Positions 1-5,848 are shown, numbered from the stretch's first letter. The stretch is 5,987 bases of DNA from an uncultured Dialister sp. (GCA_934216155.1 CAKQBK010000091.1:1-5987), one strand, 5' to 3'. Translations and numbers: made by a program. Notes: generated by a model not told the origin, from the sequence alone.

Positions 1-159
1 TAACATAGGTATGAGGTAATGCAATCAAGCCCAGCAACTAGCCTAAGATACATTTATTCAAAAACACGCTTAAAAAATTTTTCAGTGGTCTTGACATAGG
101 GCCCATTATAAGTCATCGCTATTGACTCAATTCGTTACAACACCACTTTATAATTTGAT

Positions 160-188
160 TTGCAATTTTCTAAGCATTGTGCTACAGT
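160..188 (+). promoter_or_regulatory. Probable sigma-70-type promoter of the leuCD transcript
   Basis: A -35-like TTGCAA (160-165) is followed after exactly 17 bp by TACAGT (183-188). The latter is preceded by TG at the extended -10 position (180-181). Each hexamer matches the consensus at four of six positions. A start near 195 would place transcription just ahead of the first T-box stem, which supports this choice over an upstream TATAAT (149-154) that lacks a well-spaced -35. Prediction only. Confidence 0.6.
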
Positions 189-194
189 ATCCTT

Positions 195-427
195 ATATCC
201 AATAAAAAGCAATGACAGGAACTAGTAGGGATACGATTTCTTTATAGAGAGCCATTGGGTGGTGAAAAATGGTAGGAAGCGTTCTTGAACTCATCCTTGA
301 GCTGCAGGCTGAATGAAGTAGGTCTTGCCGGACACTGACCGTTAGCAGACAGAGTGTATATTTCTTAGAAATATGAATGAGAGTGGTACCGCGAATCCTT
401 CGTCTCTTAGAGACGAAGGATTTTTTT
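195..427 (+). ncRNA. T-box leader, leucine-specific (CUC specifier), controlling leuCD
   Basis: This is a cis-acting RNA that reads uncharged tRNA and prevents premature termination when leucine is scarce. Visible parts in order: the stem I opening (AATGACAGGAACTAGTA, 210-226), AGAGAGCC (245-252) with a following GGTG, then GAACTCATCC, where CTC (290-292) sits at the specifier position and is followed by the usual purine. Next come the conserved linker (GAAGTAGG, 315-322; CCGTTA, 339-344), a stem III hairpin (358-374), and the T-box GAGTGGTACCGCG (381-393). TGGT (384-387) is complementary to an ACCA tRNA 3' end, as expected for tRNA-Leu with discriminator A73. A competing antiterminator is visible: GAGA (379-382) with TCTC (403-406), and CGAA (392-395) with TTCG (399-402). 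The gene downstream is a leucine biosynthesis gene, which agrees with the Leu specifier. Confidence 0.93.
394..427 (+). terminator. Regulated intrinsic terminator of the T-box leader
   Basis: TCCTTCGTCTC (396-406) pairs perfectly with GAGACGAAGGA (410-420) around a TTA loop, and a run of seven T follows (421-427). Its 5' arm (399-406) is shared with the antiterminator, so the two folds exclude each other, which is the expected T-box switch. Confidence 0.95.
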
Positions 428-466
428 ATTGGGAAATGCAAAAGAGATACATAGGAGGTAAGTAGT

Positions 467-1726
467 ATGGGTATGACAATGACACAGAAGATTCTGGCAA
501 AACACGCCGGTGTCGATTCTGTGAAAGCAGGGGATCTGATTAACTGCAAACTGGATTTGGTCATGGCGAATGATATCACTGCGCCGCCTTCCATTGCAGA
601 ATTTAAAAGAGTAGGTTGTCCGGTTTTTGATAAGAATAAGATTGTTCTTGTTCCGGACCATTTCCAGCCGGCCAAGGATATCAAGTCCGCTGGGCTAGCC
701 AAAATCGTTCGTGATTTTGCTAGAGAAAATGGGATTGTCAATTATTTTGAACAGGGCCGCGTAGGCATCGAACATGCTCTTTTACCAGAAAAAGGTCTGG
801 TAGGTCCTGGCATGGTCACCATTGGTGCCGATTCCCATACTTGCACTTACGGTGCACTGGGTGGTTTCTCCACTGGTGTAGGTTCTACGGATCTGGGCGT
901 TGCTATGGCAACAGGGGAAGCTTGGTTCAAAGTACCGGATGCTATCAAAGTCAATCTGGTAGGAAATAAAGCGGAAGACATCACCGGGAAAGATGTGATT
1001 CTGACTCTGATTGGTATGATTGGCGTCGATGGCGCTCTGTACCAGTCTCTGGAATTCACCGGCGACGGCGTACATTCTCTGTCCATGACTGACCGTTTCA
1101 CCATTGCAAACATGGCGATCGAAGCAGGCGCCAAGAATGGTATTTTCCCAGTGGATGAAAAGACAAAGACCTATATCGAAGGCCGATTCAAAGGCCCGAT
1201 GGATATCGTAGAAGCCGATGCAGATGCTCATTATGCGAGAGAAGTCACCATCGACCTGTCCAAAATGAAACCGGTCGTTTCTTTCCCTCATCTGCCGGAA
1301 AATACCAAAGAAGTAGGCACCTTTGGAGAAATCAAAATCGACCAGGTCGTTATCGGTTCTTGCACCAATGGTCGTCTGGAAGACCTGGCTATTGCGGCTC
1401 GTATTTTTGAAGGACACAAAGTACATCCGCAGGTTCGCTGCATTGTCATTCCAGCAACACCGACCATTTATCTCCAGGCTATGCATGCTGGCTACATTGA
1501 TACATTCATCAATGCTGGCTGTGCTGTGTCCACCCCGACTTGCGGTCCTTGCCTGGGCGGTTACATGGGTATCCTGGCAGCAGGAGAAAAATGCGTTTCT
1601 ACCACCAATAGAAACTTCATCGGCCGCATGGGCCCCACCGATTCTGAAATTTACCTGGCTGGCCCGCAGGTAGCTGCAGCCAGTGCTATTCTGGGACGCA
1701 TCGCCGTACCGAAGGAGGTCAAATAA
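467..1726 (+). CDS. leuC: 3-isopropylmalate dehydratase large subunit (LeuC)
   Basis: With LeuD it converts 2-isopropylmalate to 3-isopropylmalate in the cytoplasm, the second step of leucine synthesis. The 419-residue length matches the shorter LeuC/HacA-type (aconitase superfamily) subunits rather than the roughly 465-residue enterobacterial form. Motifs seen: VPDHFQP (62-68), [15 protein letters not shown] (120-134), GSCTNGR (297-303) and PTCGPCLGG (357-365). Cys299, Cys359 and Cys362 are the likely [4Fe-4S] cluster ligands by family analogy. The start is set by AGGAGG at 453-458, eight bases upstream of this ATG; in-frame ATGs at 473 and 479 are less well spaced. Expression is expected to follow the T-box leader upstream. 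The stop is one base from leuD, and the leuD ribosome binding site lies inside the leuC 3' end. A homolog acting on a related substrate (homoaconitate, citramalate-derived) is possible, but the leucine T-box and leuB nearby favour LeuC. Confidence 0.96.
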   Translation: MGMTMTQKILAKHAGVDSVKAGDLINCKLDLVMANDITAPPSIAEFKRVGCPVFDKNKIVLVPDHFQPAKDIKSAGLAKIVRDFARENGIVNYFEQGRVGIEHALLPEKGLVGPGMVTIGADSHTCTYGALGGFSTGVGSTDLGVAMATGEAWFKVPDAIKVNLVGNKAEDITGKDVILTLIGMIGVDGALYQSLEFTGDGVHSLSMTDRFTIANMAIEAGAKNGIFPVDEKTKTYIEGRFKGPMDIVEADADAHYAREVTIDLSKMKPVVSFPHLPENTKEVGTFGEIKIDQVVIGSCTNGRLEDLAIAARIFEGHKVHPQVRCIVIPATPTIYLQAMHAGYIDTFINAGCAVSTPTCGPCLGGYMGILAAGEKCVSTTNRNFIGRMGPTDSEIYLAGPQVAAASAILGRIAVPKEVK

Positions 1727-1727
1727 G

Positions 1728-2222
1728 ATGGCAGTATTAGAAGGAAAAGTTTGGCGCTACGGCGACAACATCGATACAGACGTAATTATCCCCGCTAGAT
1801 ATCTGAACACCTTCGACCCGAAGGAATTGGCGAAACATTGCATGGTGGATATCGACCCCACCTTCGCAGAAGAAGTCAAAGCCGGCGACATCATGGTAGG
1901 GGGCAAAAACTTTGGTTGCGGTTCTTCCCGTGAACATGCACCAGTAGCTATCAAAGCCAGCGGTGTACCGGTGGTTATTGCCGCTTCCTTTGCTCGTATT
2001 TTCTATAGAAATGGCATCAACGTAGGCCTGCCGCTTCTGGAAATTGGCGATGATGTAGAAAAAATCCATGCAGGGGATCAGCTGAAGATTGACCTCAATA
2101 CAGGGAAAATCGAAAACATCACCACAGGAGATACCTTCCAGGCCCCGCCGCTTCCGGGATTCATCCAGGACATTGCTAAAGCAGGCGGACTGATCAACTA
2201 TGTAAAAGCAAAGAAGCAGTAA
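1728..2222 (+). CDS. leuD: 3-isopropylmalate dehydratase small subunit (LeuD)
   Basis: This is the swivel-domain partner of LeuC in the heterodimeric dehydratase. The 164 residues fit the short LeuD class that pairs with HacA-type large subunits. Motifs: NIDTDVIIPARYL (14-26), GGKNFGCGSSREHAP (58-72), with the Gly-Cys-Gly-Ser-Ser-Arg-Glu substrate loop typical of the family, and FARIFYRNGINVGLP (88-102). The ATG at 1728 is chosen because AAGGAGGT (1712-1719) precedes it by eight bases and because the family begins close to this point. An in-frame upstream ATG at 1683 would add 15 residues read from inside leuC and has no support. With one base between the leuC stop and this start, translational coupling and equal subunit output are likely. 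No terminator directly follows; a palindromic repeat begins about 20 bases after the stop. Confidence 0.96.
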   Translation: MAVLEGKVWRYGDNIDTDVIIPARYLNTFDPKELAKHCMVDIDPTFAEEVKAGDIMVGGKNFGCGSSREHAPVAIKASGVPVVIAASFARIFYRNGINVGLPLLEIGDDVEKIHAGDQLKIDLNTGKIENITTGDTFQAPPLPGFIQDIAKAGGLINYVKAKKQ

Positions 2223-2242
2223 CCTGCTTACCAATTGAAATT

Positions 2243-2400
2243 AAGTGAGGAGTGAGGAATTAGGAGTGAGGAGTGGTGGAAGGGGCGCACAATTCATAAA
2301 GCGCCCCAATACCCCTTTTTATATAAAAAATTGAGCGGCACTTTATGAATTGTGTGCCGCTACCTTCACTCCTAACTCCTCACTCCTAATTCCTCACTTT
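2243..2400. repeat. GTGAGGA-family palindromic repeat, complete copy
   Basis: This 158-bp element fills most of the leuD-leuB gap. Outer arms made of degenerate GTGAGGA/GGAGTGA/GGAATTA words form a 23-bp perfect inverted repeat (2252-2274 with 2375-2397). Inside are two GC hairpins. The first has stem GGGGCGC (2282-2288) and GCGCCCC (2301-2307) around the 12-nt loop ACAATTCATAAA. The second has stem GCGGCAC (2335-2341) and GTGCCGC (2354-2360) around TTTATGAATTGT, the exact reverse complement of the first loop. An AT-rich spacer containing TTTTTATATAAAAAA lies between them. There is no coding potential. Related copies occur at 4478-4738 and from 5934. Its effect on transcription into leuB is unknown. 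Confidence 0.9.
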
Positions 2401-2445
2401 GACTATACAGGATTAAATGAAAAGTGAAACATAAGGAGTAAATAC

Positions 2446-3519
2446 ATGAGTAAACATATCGTTGTCATTCCTGGCGATGGTATCGGGGGAGAAATCACCG
2501 ACGCTGCTGTGGAAGTTCTGAAAAAAGTTGATTCTATTTACCATATTGGCCTCACCTATGAATGGAAAGATGCTGGCGGTGCTGCCTATGATAAAGTAGG
2601 GGAACCGCTTCCGCAGGATACCATCGATGCCTGCAAAAAAGCCGATGCCATTCTCTTTGGTGCCGTAGGCGGTGACCAATGGGACCATCTGGAACCAGCA
2701 CTTCGTCCAGAAAAGGCCATCCTGGGACTGCGTAAAGCACTGGGACTGTATGTCAACCTCCGTCCCGTGAAGATTCAGGATTCCATGATTGAATATTCTC
2801 CCCTGAAACCGGAAATTGCCAAAGGCACAGACATTATGATCGTTCGTGAACTGGTAGGCGGCATTTACTTCGGCGACCGCTGCGAATCTGAAATCCATAA
2901 CGGCGCAGAACGGGCTTGGGATTTGGAAAACTACTCCGTACCGGAAGTAGACCGTATCACCCGTTTTGCTATGGAAGCAGCTAGAAAACGCCACGGTCAT
3001 GTAACCAGCGTAGATAAATCTAACGTACTGGCTACTTCCCGTCTGTGGAGACGGACGGTCATCAAAATTCATGACGAAGACTATAGCGATGTGAAACTGG
3101 ACCACATGTATGTGGATAACTGCGCCCAGCAGTTTGCTATCCATCCATCTTTCTTCGACGTGGTAGTGACTGGCAACCTCTTCGGGGATATCCTCTCCGA
3201 TGAAGCCGCTGTTCTCTCTGGTTCTATCGGCATGCTCCCATCTGCCTCCATCGGCGACCAGACCAGCCTCTATGAACCAATTCACGGCTCTGCACCGGAT
3301 ATCGCAGGCAAAGGCATTGCGAACCCGATCGCTACCATCCTTTCTGCAGCTATGCTTCTCCGTTACTCCTTGAACGAAGACAAAGCGGCTGATGCTATCG
3401 AAGCCGCTGTCAACAAAGCCTTGGACGATGGATACCGCACCGGCGATATTTACAAAGAAGGCATGAAGAAAGTCAATGGCAAAGGCATGACCGATGCTAT
3501 TTTGGAAAGAATTCAGTAA
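2446..3519 (+). CDS. leuB: 3-isopropylmalate dehydrogenase (LeuB)
   Basis: It oxidises and decarboxylates 3-isopropylmalate to 2-oxoisocaproate with NAD+, the third leucine-specific step. The 357 residues match the usual length of bacterial LeuB. Visible family features: the N-terminal IPGDGIGGEIT (8-18), the substrate-binding LRKALGLYVNLRP (95-107, with Arg96 and Arg106), VRELVGGIYFG (133-143, Arg134 and Tyr141), Lys191 in SVDKSNVL, the metal-binding aspartates Asp224, Asp248 and Asp252 (NLFGDILSDEA), and HGSAPDIAGKGIANP (280-294). Asp285 there corresponds to the NAD-selecting aspartate, separating it from NADP-dependent isocitrate dehydrogenases. AAGGAG (2433-2438) lies seven bases before the ATG. 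A repeat separates it from leuD by 223 bases. I see no convincing promoter in the last 45 bases, so read-through from leuCD is plausible but unproven. Confidence 0.97.
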   Translation: MSKHIVVIPGDGIGGEITDAAVEVLKKVDSIYHIGLTYEWKDAGGAAYDKVGEPLPQDTIDACKKADAILFGAVGGDQWDHLEPALRPEKAILGLRKALGLYVNLRPVKIQDSMIEYSPLKPEIAKGTDIMIVRELVGGIYFGDRCESEIHNGAERAWDLENYSVPEVDRITRFAMEAARKRHGHVTSVDKSNVLATSRLWRRTVIKIHDEDYSDVKLDHMYVDNCAQQFAIHPSFFDVVVTGNLFGDILSDEAAVLSGSIGMLPSASIGDQTSLYEPIHGSAPDIAGKGIANPIATILSAAMLLRYSLNEDKAADAIEAAVNKALDDGYRTGDIYKEGMKKVNGKGMTDAILERIQ

Positions 3520-3520
3520 T

Positions 3521-3550
3521 GGTTAGCGGTTTGCAGTAGACAGTTGATAG
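3521..3550. repeat. Possible degenerate CAGTTAG-family fragment
   Basis: Immediately after the leuB stop, the stretch contains GTTAGC, GCAGTAGACAGTT and related words. These resemble one arm of the perfect palindrome at 4606-4645. No matching opposite arm is nearby, so it may be a decayed half-copy or chance similarity. Confidence 0.35.
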
Positions 3551-3557
3551 TAACATG

Positions 3558-3598
3558 AATCCCTATGAGTCAGTAGTGGCTTGTAGGGATTTTTCTTT
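3558..3598 (+). terminator. Rho-independent terminator of leuB
   Basis: AATCCCTA (3558-3565) pairs with TAGGGATT (3584-3591). An inner helix AGTCA (3568-3572) with TGGCT (3577-3581) closes a GTAG loop, and TTTTCTTTT follows. Its position 39 bases after the leuB stop fits the end of the leucine transcript. Confidence 0.85.
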
Positions 3599-3599
3599 T

Positions 3600-3800
3600 G
3601 TTGTTAGTTGTTGGTTGTTGGTTTATGCTCCGGGTTCGTATAGCACATTTTGTACAAAAAATAAATCCTCATTGGTTTAAGGTTTAGGGTTTATCATTCA
3701 AACCTTAAACCATAAACCAATGCCTCTTTCGTCTAGGCAAGTTGTCAACAAAGAACTCGGTACGTAAACCAAACAACTAACAACAAGCAACCAACAACCA
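3600..3800. repeat. GTTGTTGG-family palindromic element, copy A
   Basis: An element of about 200 bp with no reading frame of note. The outer arms consist of GTTGTTGG/GTTAGTT words (left, 3600-3625) answered by AACCAACAAC words (right, 3765-3799). The core is an imperfect palindrome of GGTTTAAGGTTTAGGG type (3671-3721). Between core and ends the arms differ in sequence, so the element has an orientation; they share only a partly paired CCGGGTTC/GAACTCGG block. The left arm matches the right arm of copy B (5646-5848) in reverse complement, and vice versa. It starts directly at the T-run of the leuB terminator. Confidence 0.88.
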
Positions 3801-3810
3801 TGCCTATTTG

Positions 3811-3819
3811 TGATAGAAT
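3811..3819 (+). promoter_or_regulatory. Candidate extended -10 promoter for the nitroreductase gene
   Basis: TGATAGAAT gives a TG-n extended -10 followed by TAGAAT (five of six consensus positions). The -35 region would fall in the right end of repeat copy A (around 3791-3796, CCAACA, weak). This is the only plausible promoter between the repeat and the gene. Confidence 0.5.
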
Positions 3820-3849
3820 AAAGATTAGAAATATTTGCTATGAATGAGG

Positions 3850-3908
3850 AGCTGGTGAATGATGACGTGTAAATGAATTCCCTAGTCACCAGTCACGAGT
3901 CACCAGCT
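3850..3908. repeat. Short GTCACC-word inverted repeat in the nitroreductase leader
   Basis: AGCTGGTGA (3850-3858) is perfectly complementary to TCACCAGCT (3900-3908). Inside lie CGTG (3866-3869) and CACG (3894-3897) plus iterated GTCACCAGTCAC words. It would form a leader hairpin ending ten bases before the ribosome binding site. The style is that of the other short-word palindromes here but with a different vocabulary. Confidence 0.6.
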
Positions 3909-3917
3909 ACTAACTTG

Positions 3918-3935
3918 AAAGGAGGCATACCATTG
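3918..3935 (+). promoter_or_regulatory. Ribosome binding site that selects a TTG start
   Basis: AAAGGAGG (3918-3925) is a near-perfect Shine-Dalgarno sequence seven bases before the TTG at 3933. The in-frame ATG at 3873 has no comparable site and lies within the GTCACC hairpin, so TTG is the better start. Confidence 0.82.
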
Positions 3936-4475
3936 GATGCAGTGAAATGTTTGATTTCCCGTCGAAGCATTCGGGAATATATGGATACACCGCTGAAGAA
4001 AAGCCAGGTAGAGAATGTGGTTTCTATGGCGCAGATGGCGTCGAGCTGGGAAAATGGGCAGCCAGTGCGCTATGTGGCGGTCATGGACAAAGAAATTAAA
4101 CACCGTCTGGCTATGGAATGTACCGGCGGATTTCCTTGGAACCAGGAATACATCGATGACGCACCGGCACTGATTGTACTTTGCGTAGTCAAAGGAATTT
4201 CTGGCTATGAACCAGACGGCAGTCCATCCACGGAAAAAGGATCCCATTGGCAATCCTTCGATGCCGGCGTGGCAGCGGCCCATTTCTGCCTGGCTGCCCG
4301 GGCTATGAAACTGGGAACCCTCATCATGGGCCGGTACGATGAAAAGAAAGTGAAACAAATCCTATCCCTGCCAGAAGAATACGACGTGGCTTGCCTCATC
4401 GCCATGGGCTATCCGGCAGTCATTCCGGCGGCAGCGGAACGGAAGACGATAGATGAAATACTGACATTTAAATAA
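3933..4475 (+). CDS. Nitroreductase-family FMN-dependent oxidoreductase
   Basis: Probably a cytoplasmic flavoprotein that reduces nitro compounds, quinones or an unidentified native substrate with NAD(P)H; the substrate cannot be read from sequence. From the TTG start the protein has 180 residues, typical of small nitroreductases. Family marks: the N-terminal SRRSIREY (9-16), expected to contact the FMN phosphate; the MASSWENGQPVRYVAV segment (35-50), matching the APS-x-x-N-x-QPW-type flavin loop; and the C-terminal helix plus strand region from DAGVAAAHFCLAARAMKLGT (110-129) through LPEEYDVACLIAMGYPA (146-162). TTG is preferred over the ATG at 3873 because that extension (MNSLVTSHESPATN...) is translated from a repeat hairpin and the normal family N-terminus begins at the TTG. 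It appears to be monocistronic, with repeats on both sides. No functional link to leucine synthesis is evident. Confidence 0.88.
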   Translation: MDAVKCLISRRSIREYMDTPLKKSQVENVVSMAQMASSWENGQPVRYVAVMDKEIKHRLAMECTGGFPWNQEYIDDAPALIVLCVVKGISGYEPDGSPSTEKGSHWQSFDAGVAAAHFCLAARAMKLGTLIMGRYDEKKVKQILSLPEEYDVACLIAMGYPAVIPAAAERKTIDEILTFK

Positions 4476-4477
4476 AA

Positions 4478-4738
4478 GTGAGGCATATAATAGTGAGGAG
4501 TGAGGAATGAGGAGTGAAGGCCGGCGAGCCTTTGTATTGCTCTTATACGATAGTATTTCATAAAGCACCGAGTCCCTTTTATATGCTCGCCGATGTTTAT
4601 AGCCAGTTAGCAGTAGGCAGTACGCAGCAACTGCCTACTGCTAACGGTTAACTGCCTATTTTATATAAAAGGGGTATTGGGGCCCTATATGAATTGTGGG
4701 CCCCTTCCTTCACTCCTAATTCCTAACTCCTAACTTTA
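4478..4738. repeat. GTGAGGA-family palindromic repeat, composite copy
   Basis: It fills the gap between the nitroreductase and CpXC genes. Outer arms of GTGAGGA words (about 4493-4517) face CACTCC/TAATTCC words (4711-4735). The right half is a clear inverted copy of the first half of the 2243-2400 element: stem GGGGCCC (4679-4685) and GGGCCCC (4698-4704) around loop TATATGAATTGT, next to a TTTTATATAAAAGGGG spacer. The left half has CGGCGAGC (4522-4529) paired with GCTCGCCG (4585-4592), but its loop is expanded and scrambled to 55 bases. A separate CAGTTAG palindrome is nested in the middle. Any transcription signals for the next gene would have to lie in or beside this element. Confidence 0.85.
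4606..4645. repeat. CAGTTAG-family perfect palindrome nested in the composite repeat
   Basis: GTTAGCAGTAGGCAGT (4606-4621) and ACTGCCTACTGCTAAC (4630-4645) form a perfect 16-bp inverted repeat around ACGCAGCA. Weaker related words continue outwards on both sides. It interrupts the TTTATAT spacer of the surrounding GTGAGGA element, which suggests later insertion. Confidence 0.85.
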
Positions 4739-4766
4739 AAGTATTGCAAGGCAAAGGAACAATATT

Positions 4767-5417
4767 ATGGCAAACTTATCAATTCAATGTCCCCAGTGCC
4801 ACGGCACATTTGCATTTACCACCTATTCTGCCATCGATACCAAAGACGATGTGATGTGGGCGGAAAAGGTTAGAACCGGGGATGCCTTCCTGGGGAAATG
4901 CCCCCATTGCGGATGGGAAACCCATTATGACTATTCCTTTCTCTACAAAGAAAGAGAAAAGAATTTCCTCATGTACTATGCAGCCAATGAAGAAGATTAC
5001 AAAAAAGGCTATGCCATGATGACTGGCCACGACCCCATGGTGGATTGGGATAAAATTTCTGCCTGGACCCGCCGGGTGGTGACGTCTCGGGCGGATGTAC
5101 TGGAAAAACTGATGATTCTTGATGATGGTCTGGATGATCGCATCATAGAAATATTGAAAGCACTGGCCTTCGTATCTCTTCACCAGCATAAACCAGAACT
5201 TTCGGTGGACACGGTACTCTTTGATAGAGGGAGCGATGGAAATCACTATTTCCGATTCAGTGAAAAAGGAAATGTAGTAGCCGCCTACGCTTTTGAACGT
5301 CCTATGTATGAACGGGTGAAACGGAACTTGGGGGACAACTTGAACCATCTCACCGGTGGCGAAGTGGTGATCAATTCCCAGTGGGCAGTGAAAGCGTTGC
5401 AAGCTTTGGGGAAATAA
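4767..5417 (+). CDS. CpXC-domain protein, function unknown
   Basis: A 216-residue protein whose N-terminus carries two CPxC knuckles, CPQC (Cys8 and Cys11) and CPHC (Cys45 and Cys48). This is the pattern of the CpXC domain, a presumed zinc ribbon found in uncharacterised bacterial proteins. The stretch between them and the segment after (THYDYSFLYKEREKNF, roughly 53-68) fit that domain. The middle part is rich in acidic and hydrophobic residues (DVLEKLMILDDGLDDRIIEI, 110-129). The C-terminal part (about 145-216) contains FDRGSDGNHYFRF and no catalytic motif I recognise. There is no signal peptide or membrane segment, so it is probably cytoplasmic. AAAGGA (4753-4758) lies eight bases before the ATG. 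It stands alone between repeats, with its likely terminator displaced by a MITE-like insertion. A role in nucleic-acid or protein binding is only a guess from the zinc knuckles. Confidence 0.85.
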   Translation: MANLSIQCPQCHGTFAFTTYSAIDTKDDVMWAEKVRTGDAFLGKCPHCGWETHYDYSFLYKEREKNFLMYYAANEEDYKKGYAMMTGHDPMVDWDKISAWTRRVVTSRADVLEKLMILDDGLDDRIIEILKALAFVSLHQHKPELSVDTVLFDRGSDGNHYFRFSEKGNVVAAYAFERPMYERVKRNLGDNLNHLTGGEVVINSQWAVKALQALGK

Positions 5418-5429
5418 TAGATTGGCTAG

Positions 5430-5588
5430 GGAAACGCTGATTTAATCAAAGAGTTTGAAATTATATGAATTTTTATCCAAAACGTCGTCAAGAAAATCCT
5501 TAAATAGCTCGCTATTCGCGGATTTTCTTTCCTTGCTTTGAATAAAAATTCAAGAATAATTTCAAACCATGATTAAATCAGTGTTTCC
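5430..5588. mobile_element. MITE-like 159-bp palindrome flanked by CTAG
   Basis: The terminal repeats GGAAACGCTGATTTAATCA (5430-5448) and TGATTAAATCAGTGTTTCC (5570-5588) match at 18 of 19 positions. The inverted repeat continues almost to the centre: 5453-5464 with 5556-5567 (12 bp), 5467-5476 with 5542-5551 (10 bp), 5491-5499 with 5520-5528 (9 bp) and AATAGC with GCTATT at the tip. CTAG occurs on both sides (5426-5429 and 5589-5592), as a 4-bp target duplication would. IS5-group elements are known to duplicate YTAR tetranucleotides, so a non-autonomous IS5-related MITE is a reasonable guess. It has no reading frame. Confidence 0.78.
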
Positions 5589-5592
5589 CTAG

Positions 5593-5630
5593 AAAGAGAT
5601 TCTGTGATACAAGTCATGGAGTCTCTTTTT
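5593..5630 (+). terminator. Rho-independent terminator, probably of the CpXC gene
   Basis: AGAGATTC (5595-5602) pairs with GAGTCTCT (5619-5626), with one G-U pair, and a TTTTT run follows; two more A-T pairs extend the base. It lies 175 bases from the stop, but without the MITE-like element and one CTAG it would begin only about 12 bases after the stop. Confidence 0.75.
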
Positions 5631-5645
5631 GTTATGGTGGGAAAT

Positions 5646-5848
5646 GTTGTTGGTTGATGGTTGGTTTACCTGCCGAGTACTTCTGGTGACAACTTGCTGA
5701 GATGAAAGATGCAATGGTTTGGGGTTTAAGGTTTATATGCTAGTCCTTAAACCCTAAACCTTAAACCAATTAGGTTTTGTATTTGTACGAATTGTACTAT
5801 ACGAACTCGGATCGTAAACCAACAACTATCAACCAACAACCAACAACA
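5646..5848. repeat. GTTGTTGG-family palindromic element, copy B (inverted relative to A)
   Basis: It has GTTGTTGGTTGATGG words at the left end, AACCAACAACCAACAAC words at the right end (5831-5847), and a GGTTTAAGG/CCTTAAACC core (5713-5770). Its left arm, with TGACAACTTGC (5687-5697) and GCCGAGT, corresponds to the reverse complement of the right arm of copy A (GCAAGTTGTCA, 3737-3747). Its right arm (ACGAACTCGG, 5801-5810) corresponds to the left arm of A. Like A, it lies just after an intrinsic terminator. Confidence 0.88.

Noticed and set aside
91..112. TTGACA (91-96) with TTATAA (106-111) as a promoter
   Set aside because: The 9-bp gap is far too short, and no -10 lies at 16-18 bp.
122..154. 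TTGACT (122-127) and a perfect TATAAT (149-154) as the leu promoter
   Set aside because: The spacing is 21 bp, too long for a normal sigma-70-type promoter, and no good -35 lies 16-18 bp upstream of the TATAAT. The 160-188 pair fits better, though this could be a secondary promoter.
782..1486. Long reverse-strand open frame of 234 codons opposite leuC
   Set aside because: It is entirely antisense to a conserved enzyme gene, its composition does not look like a real protein family, and it has no ribosome binding site; it is a shadow frame.
2399..2427. TTGACT and TATACA upstream of leuB as a promoter
   Set aside because: The hexamers overlap or abut, and nothing resembling a -10 lies 16-18 bp from the TTGACT.
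2413..3285. Reverse-strand open frame of 290 codons opposite leuB
   Set aside because: It mirrors the codon pattern of leuB, which has all its catalytic motifs on the forward strand.
3625..3645. GGGTTCGTATAGC resembling a tRNA T-arm in copy A
   Set aside because: No acceptor, D or anticodon arms can be built around it, and copy B carries a variant in a palindrome context.
3671..3721. TTTAGGG-like words similar to plant telomere repeats
   Set aside because: They occur only as one or two units within a palindrome, not as a tandem array; the resemblance is chance.
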